DNA of 64,000 bases. Origin: Sphingobium lactosutens DS20 (GTDB lineage Bacteria; Pseudomonadota; Alphaproteobacteria; Sphingomonadales; Sphingomonadaceae). Both the position numbers and the translations under genes were made by a program. Below are positions 36,038 to 44,956 of this stretch, piece by piece. Positions within the stretch are counted from its first letter, which is position 1. Each line of letters opens with the position of its first letter. Below the pieces are notes generated by a model. It was not told where the DNA came from. It saw only the letters and a program-made list of their open reading frames with translations, and did no database searches. The stretch spans positions 1-64,000 of the forward strand of contig NZ_ATDP01000101.1 in the NCBI RefSeq assembly GCF_000445105.1. Reading direction: 5' to 3'.

Positions 36038-36976
36038 ATGGCGAAGGGGGGTGGCATTCGCGACAATATCGTTCTCTATGGCGCGCTGGCGGCCAATGTC
36101 GGCATCGCCATCGCAAAGTTCGTGGCGGCCGGAATCAGCGGTTCATCGTCCATGCTGACCGAGGGCGTCCATTCGCTGGTCGATTCCGGCAATCAGTTGC
36201 TGCTGCTCTATGGCCAACGGCGCGCCGCCAGGGCGCCGGACCGCGCCCATCCCTTCGGCTATGGGCGCGAACTCTATTTCTGGGCCTTCATTGTCGCGAT
36301 ATTGATCTTCGCACTGGGCGCTGGCGTGTCGATCTATGAAGGTGTCGTCCATATCCGCGAGCCCGAGCCGCTGCGCGATCCGACCATCAATTACGTCGTG
36401 CTGGGCGTAGCGCTCTTGCTGGAGGGCACGTCCTGGACGATTGCAGTGCGCGAATTTGACGCCAAGCGGGGCGATATGCCCTGGTGGACGGCAGTGCGGC
36501 AGTCGAAGGACCCGGCAGGGTTCATCGTCCTGTTCGAAGACAGCGCCGCGCTGCTGGGGCTGGTCGTCGCCGGCATCGGTGTATCGGTCAGCCACTATGT
36601 CGGAGACGCGCGCGTCGATGGCGTGGCGTCGATCGTGATCGGCGGCATATTGGCGCTGGTCGCATTGCTGCTCGCGCGCGAGGCCAAGGGGCTGCTGATC
36701 GGCGAAAGCGCCGACCCGGCCATAATCGCACAGGTCCGCGCGCTTCTGGAAACCTATGACGCCATCCAGTCCGTCAATCATGTCCGTACGATCCATACCG
36801 CGCCCGATTCCGTCTTCGTCGCGATCAGTGCCGACTTTGCCGATGACGTATCGATGGGCGATGGCGAGGTGCTGATCGAAGCGATCGAAACGCGCCTGAA
36901 GGCAGCGATGCCGCAACTGTCGTCCATCTACATCAGGCCGGAAAAGGCGCGGGACGCCATGCGCGTGACCGGTTAG
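36038..36976 (+). CDS. Cation diffusion facilitator (CDF) metal exporter
   Basis: A 312-residue inner-membrane metal:proton antiporter with six helices. The N-half metal site is HSLVDSGNQLLLL (His-x3-Asp) and the second site is in the central region (LFEDSAALLGLVVAG). After RRAARAPDRAHPFGYGRELYFW comes the family's conserved loop, and the C-terminal cytosolic domain (residues about 210-305) carries VRTIHTAPDSVFVAISADF. It most likely exports Zn2+, Fe2+ or Co2+. It resembles the FieF group of roughly 300 residues. Confidence 0.88.
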   Translation: MAKGGGIRDNIVLYGALAANVGIAIAKFVAAGISGSSSMLTEGVHSLVDSGNQLLLLYGQRRAARAPDRAHPFGYGRELYFWAFIVAILIFALGAGVSIYEGVVHIREPEPLRDPTINYVVLGVALLLEGTSWTIAVREFDAKRGDMPWWTAVRQSKDPAGFIVLFEDSAALLGLVVAGIGVSVSHYVGDARVDGVASIVIGGILALVALLLAREAKGLLIGESADPAIIAQVRALLETYDAIQSVNHVRTIHTAPDSVFVAISADFADDVSMGDGEVLIEAIETRLKAAMPQLSSIYIRPEKARDAMRVTG

Positions 36977-36986
36977 GCCAGATAGG

Positions 36987-37175
36987 CTATTGAGTGGGCC
37001 GTGGCATTATCGCGGAGTGGTCCGGCTGTTCCATCAACCGGCGAATGTCGGCCTCCCCTTCATTCGCCATTTCGATGAGCGCGTCGGCGGTGTGCGGATC
37101 GGTCGTGGTGATGGCGAGCCGGCGACAGAGTTCGACCCGTCCCCACATGCGCCGCAGCAACTCCGCCTGTTCCAT
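36987..37175 (-). CDS. Small hypothetical protein
   Basis: A 62-residue largely helical protein (MEQAELLRRMWGRVELCRRLAITTTDPHTADALIEMANEGEADIRRLMEQ...). It is convergent with the CDF gene, has near-proper codon use, and resembles in composition the short DUF-type proteins of the region, but I do not recognise the family. Reality is moderately supported by the lack of any competing gene in the space between 36976 and 37245. Confidence 0.45.
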   Translation of the reverse strand: MEQAELLRRMWGRVELCRRLAITTTDPHTADALIEMANEGEADIRRLMEQPDHSAIMPRPTQ

Positions 37176-37244
37176 GCCATGCCCCCCAACGCCGGTTCCA
37201 TGGCTTATCGCGGCTGACGCAAACCGTCCAGTGGGGCGGAGGTA

Positions 37245-37943
37245 TCAGAACGGGATCTCTTCCCCCTGATAGTCGAACAGCTTGCCGCTGTTGGCGGGCT
37301 TCAGCGCTTCGATGACGTCGAGCAGCTGCATTGCGGCGCGTTCGGGGTCGAACAGGCGGCCGTCCGGGACATTGGCCTGAAACGGACGGGACAGGTCGGT
37401 ATCGACGGTGCCGGGATGCAGTGTCACGACGACCGAACGGTCATTGCGGCGCTTTTCCTCGATCGCGAGATTGCGCATCATCATGTTGAGCCCGGCCTTG
37501 GACGCGCGATAGCCATGCCATCCGCCCAGCCGATTGTCGCTGATCGACCCCACCCGCGCCGACAGGGCGGCAAAGACGGTGCGCCCGGTGCGCGGCATCA
37601 GCGGCAGGACATGCTTGGCGACCAGCATCGGGCCGATGGCGTTGACGGCATAGGTTCGTGCCAGCCATTGCGGGTCGAGATCCCGCAGCGCCTTTTCCGG
37701 TCCCCGGTCCCCGTCATGGAGCAGGCCGGTGGCGACCAGAACCAGCGTCGGCGCGGGGCCTGCGGCGATCTGCGCCGCCGCGCCCGCGATGCTGGCTTCG
37801 TCGAGCAGGTCGATATGGTTTGCGCCGTCGAAGGAGCGGGCAAAACCATGGATCTGGTCAAAGGCACCTTCCTCCTCCAGCAGCGTGCGGAACGCGCCGC
37901 CAATGCCGCCGGACGCGCCGATGATGACCGCCGCGCCGCTCAT
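37245..37943 (-). CDS. Short-chain dehydrogenase/reductase (SDR)
   Basis: A 232-residue classical SDR: Rossmann motif GASGGIGGAF at the N-terminus, YAVNAIGPML, and the catalytic tetrad residues Ser in AALSARVGS and Tyr-x3-Lys in YRASKAG (residues about 150-157). It resembles YciK/CsgA-type short SDRs. The start is the ATG at 37943, overlapping the yaaA stop (ATGA), which also removes the long spurious N-terminal extension of the open frame. The substrate is unknown. Confidence 0.88.
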   Translation of the reverse strand: MSGAAVIIGASGGIGGAFRTLLEEEGAFDQIHGFARSFDGANHIDLLDEASIAGAAAQIAAGPAPTLVLVATGLLHDGDRGPEKALRDLDPQWLARTYAVNAIGPMLVAKHVLPLMPRTGRTVFAALSARVGSISDNRLGGWHGYRASKAGLNMMMRNLAIEEKRRNDRSVVVTLHPGTVDTDLSRPFQANVPDGRLFDPERAAMQLLDVIEALKPANSGKLFDYQGEEIPF

Positions 37944-38692
37944 GACCGGACGAAGCGCCATTGGTCGGCGCTGCTTTCGTCGGCATCGAAGCGATAGCCA
38001 TCGCTGTCGAAGCCGCGCATTGCGTCGATGTCCGTGACATGATGTTCGCACATCCAGCGCGCCATCATGCCGCGCGCCTTCTTGGCGTGGAAGCTGACGA
38101 AGCGCGGGCCGTCGGGGCCGGGCTCGCGAAAATCGACGTCGATGATGCGTATGTCGGGGAGGCGCCCCTTCACCGCGGCGAAATATTCCTGGCTGGCGAG
38201 GTTGAGGATCGTACCCGACCCTTCCTCCGCGATTTCGTCGCGCAGATAGTCGGCGATGCGATCGTCCCACCAGTCGGTCAGCGCCTTGTGTCGGGGCGCC
38301 CAGCGCGTGCCCATTTCCAGGCGATAGGGGCGGATCGCGTCGAGCGGGCGCAGCAGGCCATAGAGGCCGGACAGGATGCGGACATGATCCTGCGCGAAGG
38401 CGATGCCCGCTTCCTCCAGCGTGTCGACTTCGAACCCGGTATAGACGTCGCCGGCAAAGGCGAAAAGGGCGGGGCGCTGCGGCAGGTCGGGAAAGTCGCG
38501 AAAGCGGTCGGCGTTGAGCTTGGCCAGTTTGGGCGAGATATGCATGAGTTCGGCCAGTCGCTTCTGGCTCAATCGCGATGCCGATCGGGCGAGCCCTTGC
38601 GCTTCGTCCGCAAAATGGGGCTCGGTCGGTTCAATCGGGGGCAGGGTGCGCTCGAAATCGAGCGTCTTGGCGGGGGAGAGCAGCGCGATCAT
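37940..38692 (-). CDS. yaaA: Peroxide stress protein YaaA (DUF328)
   Basis: A 250-residue cytosolic protein that in E. coli limits free intracellular iron and so protects DNA during peroxide stress. It starts MIALLSPAKTLDFE, and contains RLYGLLRPLDAIRPYRLEMGTR-like signature (residues about 120-140), LNLASQEYF, and VSFHAKKARGMMARW. Full family length. The start at 38692 is chosen by homology; the open frame extends 12 codons further. It is coupled to the SDR gene downstream. Confidence 0.93.
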   Translation of the reverse strand: MIALLSPAKTLDFERTLPPIEPTEPHFADEAQGLARSASRLSQKRLAELMHISPKLAKLNADRFRDFPDLPQRPALFAFAGDVYTGFEVDTLEEAGIAFAQDHVRILSGLYGLLRPLDAIRPYRLEMGTRWAPRHKALTDWWDDRIADYLRDEIAEEGSGTILNLASQEYFAAVKGRLPDIRIIDVDFREPGPDGPRFVSFHAKKARGMMARWMCEHHVTDIDAMRGFDSDGYRFDADESSADQWRFVRS

Positions 38693-38775
38693 GCGATGGC
38701 CGTTACGGCGCGTCGCCGCCCGCGTCAAACGGATCGAAGGGCGCGCAGCCAGTGGCGCGCGCCCCCTTTGCCACC

Positions 38776-40275
38776 TTACTTCATCGTCGGGATGACGAAG
38801 CTCTGGTCGATCACCGCGCCGCCCGAGGGCCAGCGCTGCGTGATCTTCTTGGTACGGGTGTAGAAGCGCACGCCATCTTCGCCATATTGGTCGAGATCGC
38901 CAAAGCCCGACCGCTTCCAGCCGCCAAAGCTGTGATAGGCGACCGGCACCGGGATCGGCACGTTGATGCCGACCATGCCGACTTCGACATCGGCGGCGAA
39001 GCGGCGGGCATAATCGCCGTTGCGGGTGAAGATGGCGACGCCATTGCCATATTGGTGATTGGTCGGATAGCTGAGCGCTTCCTCGAAGCTTTCGGCGCGC
39101 AGGATCTGAAGCACGGGACCGAAGATTTCGTCCTGATAGCTTTTCATCTGCGGCGTCACCCGGTCGATCAGGGTCGGGGCGAGGTAGAAGCCTTCCTCAT
39201 AGCCCTGAAGCGAGAAGCCGCGCCCGTCGACCACGATTTCCGCGCCTTCGTCCGCCGCCATCTGGATATAGCTTTCGACCCGCGCCTTGTGCTGGGCGGT
39301 GACGAGCGGGCCATATTGCGCCTGCGGGTCGCTGGGGATGCCCGGACGCAGCGTTTCGATGGCGGCGACCAGCTTGTCGCGAAACGCCTGCGCGGTCGCC
39401 TCGCCGACCGGCGTCACCACCGGCAGCGCCATGCAGCGTTCGCCCGCCGAGCCATAGGCCGCGCCGACGATATCGGCCACCGCCTGGTCCATGTCCGCGT
39501 CGGGCAGGATGATGCCGTGATTCTTGGCCCCGCCCATGCACTGGGCGCGCTTGCCGTTGGCGGCGGCGCGCTGATAGACATAATTGGCGATATCGGACGA
39601 TCCGACGAAGCTTACCGCCTTGATATCGGGATGGTCGAGGATCGCGTCGACCATGACCTTGTCACCATGAACGACGTTGAAAATGCCTTCGGGCAGGCCT
39701 GCTTCCAGCGCCAGTTCCGCCAGGCGCACCGGCACCGACGGATCGCGTTCGGATGGTTTGAGGATGAAGGCGTTGCCGCAGGCAATCGCCATCGCGCCCA
39801 TCCACAGCGGGATCATGGCCGGGAAGTTGAACGGGGTGATGCCCGCGACGATGCCGAGCGGCTGGCGCATCGAATAGACGTCGATGCCCGGACCTGCGCC
39901 CTGGGTATAGTCGCCCTTGAGCAGATGCGGGATGCCGCAGGCGAATTCCACGACCTCCAGCCCGCGCTGCACATCGCCCTTGGCGTCGGCAATCACCTTG
40001 CCATGTTCGGACGACAGGAGCGCGGCAAGTTCGTCCATATGCGCTTCGATCAGTTCCTTGTAGCGGAACAGCACGCGGGCGCGGCGCTGAGGATTGACGG
40101 CGGCCCAGTCGGGCTGCGCCTTTTTCGCGGACTCGATCGCCTGGTCGAGCAGGGCGGCGTCGCCCAGATGGACCTGCGCCTGCACCGCGCCGGTTGAGGG
40201 ATCGAGCACGTCGGACGCGCGCCCGCCGGTGGACGACGCGGCGGCGCCGTGGATGAAATGGGTGATGGAGCGCAT
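38776..40275 (-). CDS. mmsA: Methylmalonate-semialdehyde dehydrogenase (CoA-acylating)
   Basis: A 499-residue aldehyde dehydrogenase superfamily enzyme that turns methylmalonate or malonate semialdehyde, NAD+ and CoA into propionyl-CoA or acetyl-CoA with CO2 release, in valine, inositol and beta-alanine catabolism. Key segments are GIVAGITPFNFPAMIPLWM, KPSERDPSVP, and the catalytic Cys in GSAGERCMALPV. A ribosome site AAGGAGAGG precedes the ATG. It is divergent from a LysR gene that probably controls it. Confidence 0.93.
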   Translation of the reverse strand: MRSITHFIHGAAASSTGGRASDVLDPSTGAVQAQVHLGDAALLDQAIESAKKAQPDWAAVNPQRRARVLFRYKELIEAHMDELAALLSSEHGKVIADAKGDVQRGLEVVEFACGIPHLLKGDYTQGAGPGIDVYSMRQPLGIVAGITPFNFPAMIPLWMGAMAIACGNAFILKPSERDPSVPVRLAELALEAGLPEGIFNVVHGDKVMVDAILDHPDIKAVSFVGSSDIANYVYQRAAANGKRAQCMGGAKNHGIILPDADMDQAVADIVGAAYGSAGERCMALPVVTPVGEATAQAFRDKLVAAIETLRPGIPSDPQAQYGPLVTAQHKARVESYIQMAADEGAEIVVDGRGFSLQGYEEGFYLAPTLIDRVTPQMKSYQDEIFGPVLQILRAESFEEALSYPTNHQYGNGVAIFTRNGDYARRFAADVEVGMVGINVPIPVPVAYHSFGGWKRSGFGDLDQYGEDGVRFYTRTKKITQRWPSGGAVIDQSFVIPTMK

Positions 40276-40370
40276 GGCTGTTCCTCTCCTTTGTCTCTCG
40301 AGGGAACGATAGACGTTTCCGTTTGGCAGCGATACGGGTATGGCAACACATCAGCTGTGCGGAAATACCC

Positions 40371-41255
40371 ATGCTCAATTCCGATGACCTGCGCCTGTTC
40401 CTGGCGGTGATGCGCGAAGGCAATATGCTGGCGGCGGCGCGGCGGGCGGGAATCGACCACAGCACGGTGGCGCGGCGGATCAACGCGCTGGAAACCGTGC
40501 TGGCGGCGCGCCTGTTCGATCGGTCGCCGCGCGGGGTCACGCCCACGCCCGCCGCCTTTGCGCTCGTCCCCCATGCCGAGCGGGTGGAAAGCGAATTGCT
40601 GGCCGCCGCCGCGAGCGTGGCCGGCCGGGACCGCGACGTGGAAGGGGTGGTGCGGCTCGCCACGCCCGAAGCCTTCGCCGCCTATTTCGCCGCGCCCCAT
40701 GTCGGCTCCTTGCGCGACGCGCATGGCCGGCTGACGCTGGAGCTGGCGTCCGAAAGCCGCGCCGCCAGCCTGTCCAAGCGCGAGGCGGACATCGCCGTCA
40801 TGCTGAAGCCGCCGCCGCGCGGGCGGCTGGTGGCGCGCAAGCTGACCGACTATCGGCTGGGGCTCTATGCCTCGCGCGATTATGTCGCCCGCCATGGCCT
40901 GCCCGAAAGCCGCGCGGACCTTAGCCGTCATGCCTTCGTGTCCTATATCGAGGAGCTGGCCGGCTTCCCCGAGATGATGGCGCTGGACCAGATCGTGTCG
41001 GGCGCGCCGATTGCCTTTCGCGCCAGTTCAAGCGCCGCGCAGCAATCGGCGGTGGCGGCGGGACTGGGCCTGGGTGTGCTGCACCTGTTTGCCGCTGACG
41101 CCGACGACCGCCTCGTCCGGTTGCTGCCGGGCGAGGCGGAGGTGTGGCGCAGCTATTGGCTGGTCATCCACGCCGACCTGCAACGCCTGCCGCGCGTGCG
41201 GGCGGTGGTCGACTGGCTGGACACCGTCGCCCACGCGATGCGCGAGCGCTTATAG
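40371..41255 (+). CDS. LysR-family regulator divergent from mmsA
   Basis: A 294-residue LysR regulator. The N-terminal winged helix has LAAARRAGIDHSTVARRINALE, and residues 90 onward form the effector-binding domain. The start at 40371 (MLNSDDLRLFL) has GCGGAA upstream; the frame is open to 40323 but without a better site. The 95-base gap to mmsA contains an AACG-N5-CGTT dyad at 40305-40317 that may be an operator. Control of mmsA is inferred from the divergent layout. Confidence 0.87.
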   Translation: MLNSDDLRLFLAVMREGNMLAAARRAGIDHSTVARRINALETVLAARLFDRSPRGVTPTPAAFALVPHAERVESELLAAAASVAGRDRDVEGVVRLATPEAFAAYFAAPHVGSLRDAHGRLTLELASESRAASLSKREADIAVMLKPPPRGRLVARKLTDYRLGLYASRDYVARHGLPESRADLSRHAFVSYIEELAGFPEMMALDQIVSGAPIAFRASSSAAQQSAVAAGLGLGVLHLFAADADDRLVRLLPGEAEVWRSYWLVIHADLQRLPRVRAVVDWLDTVAHAMRERL

Positions 41256-41264
41256 GGCGCGCGG

Positions 41265-43685
41265 CTATTTGGCGGCAGGCGGGCAGGCAGGGGTTTCGCC
41301 GACGCCTTCGGTGAGGACCGAGCGGATGCTGACCGACAGGCCTGCGTTCGCCGACAGACGCAGCGGCGTGCCCACCGCGTCGAAGGTCGCGCCGGCATCC
41401 GCAAAGCAGCGCAGGGGGACGATCAGGCTGGATGGCTGGCCAACCGGCAGCGCCGCCACCTTGGCGCTGATGTCGAGGCGCGCGCCGCCTAGGCTCAGCG
41501 TGATCGGCGCGCCCTTGGCCGCGTCGACCCGCCAGTCGATGCGCAGGGCGAAGGCGCCGTTCAACTGCCGCGTCATGTCGACGGGCGGGCCGTCGATCGC
41601 GATGGCGCCGGGGCCGGTCCAGACGAACTGGCGCGCGTCCTCCTGCGCGGAGACGTCGACGGCGCGGGCCGACACGCTGCTGTCGATGCCGAGCCGCCAG
41701 GGATCGACCACCTTGCCGGTGCGCAGGAACAGACTGTCGCTCGCGGCGGGGCCTTGCTTGACCTTCGGGTCTTCGTTGACCGGTCCTTGCGCATGGGGGT
41801 GGGCATAGTCGAGGCCATAGCCCATCGGGAAAAGCGGCGCGGCGACGGGGGAGCGCGCGTCCGCGGGCCAGGGGAAGGGGAGGCGGCCGGTGAAGTCGCG
41901 CGCGCTCTTGCCATCCTTGCCCGCGACCAGCACGTCGGCGACGCCCTGGCCCTGCGTGCCGGGCAGCCAGGCGGCGACGAAGGCGTCGGCGGCGTTGATC
42001 TGCGGCCCCATGAACAACGGGCGGCCCGACAGGAAGACGGCGACGGTCGGGATGCCGCGCGCCTTCATGGCTTTGAGCATGGCCAATTCCTTGTCGCCAT
42101 TTTTGAACAGCAGATTTTCCGCGTCCCCCTGAAATTCGGCATAGGGCTGCTCGCCAAAGACGATGATGGCGACGTCGGGCCTGTCCTGCGTATCGCCCGC
42201 AGCGTCTATGCGCGCGCTGCCGCCAGCGGCGGTGACGGCGTCGACGATCGCCCGGCCGATCGTCTGGCCGCGCGGGAAATCGGCGGCGGTGGTGTCGGTC
42301 CCCTGCCAAGTGATGGTCCAGCCGCCCGCCTGCATCGCCATATTGTCGGCGCCGGCGCCAGCCACCAGAACCTTCGCGCCGGGCTTGATCGGCAGGACCG
42401 ACCCCTCATTCTTGAGCAGCACTAGCGATTTGGCCACGGCTTCACGGGCGATGGCGAGGTGGTCGGGCGCGCCAAGCTGCGCCGGATCGCCGCGTTCGAC
42501 CTGCGTCTTGCCCATCAGGCCAAGCTTATATTTGACGCGCAAGTTGCGGCGGACGGCATCGTCGAGCCGCGCCTGCGACACCTTGCCCGCGCGCACGTCG
42601 CGCACCAGGCTGTCGAACAGGCCCTTCCAGCTGTCGGGCGCCATATAGAGGTCCAGCCCCGCGTTGAGCGCGGCGGCGCAATCGGTGACGGTGCAGCCGG
42701 GAATCTGGCCATGGCCGTTCCAGTCGCCCACGATCAGTCCTTCAAACCCCATGCGGCCTTTCAGCACATCGGTCAGCAGGGTCGGATTGCCATGGTTCTT
42801 GACGCCGTTCCAGCTGGAGAAACTGGCCATGACGGTCAGCGCGCCCGCGTCGATGGCGGCGGGATAGCCCTGCGCATGGGTGCGGATCAGGTCGGATTCG
42901 GAAATCCGGGCGTCGCCCTGGTCCTTACCATTCTTCGTGCCGCCATCGGCCAGAAAATGCTTGGCGGTGGCGGCGACGCGCAGGGACCCGAGCGGTTTGC
43001 CTGGCATCAGCTTGCCCTGAAGCCCGTCGACCATGGCGGTGGCATAGGATTTCACGAGGGCGGGATCGGCGGCATAGCCTTCATAGCTGCGGCCCCAGCG
43101 CAGATCCTGCGGCACAGCCAGCGTGGGCGCGAAGGTCCATTCGATCCCGGACCCGGCGATTTCGGCGGCGGTCGCCTGGCCGATGCGGTGAATAAGGTCG
43201 GGATCATGGGTCGCGCCAAGGCCGATATTGTGCGGAAAGATGGTCGCGCCCGGCACATTGCTGTGGCCATGCACGGCGTCCACGCCAAAGAGGATGGGGA
43301 CGCTCGCGCCCGCCTTGAGCGAGGCGGCGCGATAGTCGCCGACCATTCTGGCCCAGGTGGCGGCGTCGGCGCGTTCATCGCCATAGGGGCCACTATTGCC
43401 GCCGGCGAGGATGGAGCCGAGCGGATAGCGCGCTAGGTCGGCTGGCGTGACGGAACTGATGTCGCCCTGCACCACCTGCCCGACCTTCTGTTCGATGGTC
43501 ATGCGGGCGAGCAGCGCATCGATCGCCCTTTCGGTGGCGGCGTCGGTGATGGCGGCGGGGCTGTGCGCCTTCGGCCAGGCGGCCGGATTCGCGCGGGCGG
43601 CGGCGGCCACCACGGGCGCCTGCTGCGCGGATGCCGCGCCGGTGAGCGCGACGGCGCTGGTGAGGAACAGGGCGGCGAAGCGCAT
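41265..43685 (-). CDS. Glycoside hydrolase family 3 beta-glucosidase
   Basis: An 806-residue exported GH3 enzyme. It has a signal peptide (MRFAALFLTSAVALTGAASAQQ), the N-terminal barrel with the transition-state block KHFLADGGTKNGKDQG, and the nucleophile Asp in LIVGDWNGHGQI. The C-terminal alpha/beta sandwich follows, and after it a further beta-sandwich of about 150 residues closer to a carbohydrate-binding domain than to a fibronectin domain. It resembles exo-1,3/1,4-beta-glucosidases and would release glucose from beta-glucan oligosaccharides. The start at 43685 is preferred over the ATG six bases upstream because AGGAAGG then sits at proper spacing. A LacI-type site lies just upstream. 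Confidence 0.9.
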   Translation of the reverse strand: MRFAALFLTSAVALTGAASAQQAPVVAAAARANPAAWPKAHSPAAITDAATERAIDALLARMTIEQKVGQVVQGDISSVTPADLARYPLGSILAGGNSGPYGDERADAATWARMVGDYRAASLKAGASVPILFGVDAVHGHSNVPGATIFPHNIGLGATHDPDLIHRIGQATAAEIAGSGIEWTFAPTLAVPQDLRWGRSYEGYAADPALVKSYATAMVDGLQGKLMPGKPLGSLRVAATAKHFLADGGTKNGKDQGDARISESDLIRTHAQGYPAAIDAGALTVMASFSSWNGVKNHGNPTLLTDVLKGRMGFEGLIVGDWNGHGQIPGCTVTDCAAALNAGLDLYMAPDSWKGLFDSLVRDVRAGKVSQARLDDAVRRNLRVKYKLGLMGKTQVERGDPAQLGAPDHLAIAREAVAKSLVLLKNEGSVLPIKPGAKVLVAGAGADNMAMQAGGWTITWQGTDTTAADFPRGQTIGRAIVDAVTAAGGSARIDAAGDTQDRPDVAIIVFGEQPYAEFQGDAENLLFKNGDKELAMLKAMKARGIPTVAVFLSGRPLFMGPQINAADAFVAAWLPGTQGQGVADVLVAGKDGKSARDFTGRLPFPWPADARSPVAAPLFPMGYGLDYAHPHAQGPVNEDPKVKQGPAASDSLFLRTGKVVDPWRLGIDSSVSARAVDVSAQEDARQFVWTGPGAIAIDGPPVDMTRQLNGAFALRIDWRVDAAKGAPITLSLGGARLDISAKVAALPVGQPSSLIVPLRCFADAGATFDAVGTPLRLSANAGLSVSIRSVLTEGVGETPACPPAAK

Positions 43686-43709
43686 GGACATCCTTCCTGA
43701 CTTTATCTT

Positions 43710-43721
43710 GTGAACGTTCTC
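43710..43721. promoter_or_regulatory. LacI-type operator upstream of the GH3 gene
   Basis: GTGAACGTTCTC differs from the palindrome GTGAACGTTCAC at 53313-53324 by one base. A further related half, AATGACGTTCC, follows at 43722-43732. The site lies about 25 bases upstream of the GH3 start, inside the 68-base gap after the MFS gene, so GH3 probably has its own LacI-controlled promoter besides read-through. Confidence 0.6.
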
Positions 43722-43753
43722 AATGACGTTCCTGTCATTCTGGCACAGGAAAA

Positions 43754-44956
43754 TCAAGCCTGCCGATCGGCTGCGCCGATGGAAACGCCGCGCAGCATCC
43801 AGGCCGCGCCGAGCGCCAGCAGCGCCATGACGGCAAAGAGCGCCGGGAAGCCCAGCACCGGCACGAGGCCCAGCGTGAGGGAAGGCATGATGAGCGAGGG
43901 CACCGTGTTGGTAAGATTGAAAAGGCCAAGGTCGCGCCCGCGATAGCGCGCATCGGGCAGGACGCGCAGGGTTTGCGCGCTGTGCAGCGCCAGGAAGATA
44001 TTGGTCGATACGCCAAAGATCAGAAAGCCCGTGGCGGCTGCCGGACCGCTGTCGGCAAGCGCCATCAGCATTAGCCCGGCCGCGCCCACCACCGCCGAAA
44101 TTTGCAGCGGTAACGTCGGACGGCGCCTGGCATCAGCGGCATAGCCGGCCGCCAGAGCCGCCGGCGCGGCGAGCAGCAGGACGATCGCGAGCAGCCGGGC
44201 GACGCCAGCGTCGCCGAACCCGGCGTCAATGCCGCGCAGCCAGACATAGAGATAGGCAAAGAGCGCGGCTTCGGAAATCTGGATGAGCAGCCGGGCGAAC
44301 CACATGCGGGTGGCCATTGCGCGCAGCATCGGAATGGGGGCTGCCGCCTGGGCCGGGCTTTGCGTCTCCTGTCCCGGCGCGCGGCCTGCGCCCAAGAGGA
44401 TGATCGGCGCGATGCAGGCGGCGGTGATGGCGGCGACCCATGTCAGCCGTGCGGACGGATCGGCAAGGCCGGGGATCGTCACCAGCGCGCCGGTCAGCGC
44501 GCCGCACGCCGGCGCAAAGGCCAGCAGCCCGCCCAGCAGTCCCTTATGCCGGTCAGGCACGACATCGCCAGCCCAGGCGGCGAGTGGCCCCAGCATCATG
44601 TTGAGCGCAACCTGCCATCCGATGATGAGCGTGGTGAGGACGGGCAAGGTGGTGGCATGGGGCACCAGCATCAGCAGCCCGCCCGACAGCAGCAGCCCGG
44701 CCAATACCCAGGGACGCCGCGTGCCGCTGCGGTCGCTGGCCCAGCCGAACAGGATGTTGGCAATGCTGGCGGCGATCGCGCCGATGAATGTCGTGACGGC
44801 AAGCCAATGGACGCTGGCGGGACCGGCGATCATTTCAATGCGGACGGGCAGCAGGATGGTGAGGAAAGGCGTATAGGCGATCGCCGCGCCCGCCCAGGCC
44901 AGAGCGTAAAGCGGCAGAAAGCCCCGGCCGCCGACGCGCAGCGCGCGCTCAGTCAC
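43754..44956 (-). CDS. MFS transporter, glycoside-pentoside-hexuronide-like (oligosaccharide uptake)
   Basis: A 400-residue inner-membrane protein with 12 predicted helices. The first cytosolic loop reads FGWASDRSGTRRPWVLAG, the G-x-x-x-D-R-x-G-R-R form of the major facilitator motif A, and a second copy is in GYAADARRRPTLP. The start is GTG at 44956, overlapping the lacI stop; no ATG fits the first helix, and the longer open frame into lacI is spurious. Set among GH16, GH3 and a TonB receptor, it most likely imports beta-glucan oligosaccharides or glucose into the cytoplasm. Confidence 0.87.
   Translation of the reverse strand: MTERALRVGGRGFLPLYALAWAGAAIAYTPFLTILLPVRIEMIAGPASVHWLAVTTFIGAIAASIANILFGWASDRSGTRRPWVLAGLLLSGGLLMLVPHATTLPVLTTLIIGWQVALNMMLGPLAAWAGDVVPDRHKGLLGGLLAFAPACGALTGALVTIPGLADPSARLTWVAAITAACIAPIILLGAGRAPGQETQSPAQAAAPIPMLRAMATRMWFARLLIQISEAALFAYLYVWLRGIDAGFGDAGVARLLAIVLLLAAPAALAAGYAADARRRPTLPLQISAVVGAAGLMLMALADSGPAAATGFLIFGVSTNIFLALHSAQTLRVLPDARYRGRDLGLFNLTNTVPSLIMPSLTLGLVPVLGFPALFAVMALLALGAAWMLRGVSIGAADRQA

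Noticed and set aside
38578-40197. 539-residue open frame on the plus strand
   Set aside because: Antisense to mmsA and yaaA; no motif and no ribosome site.
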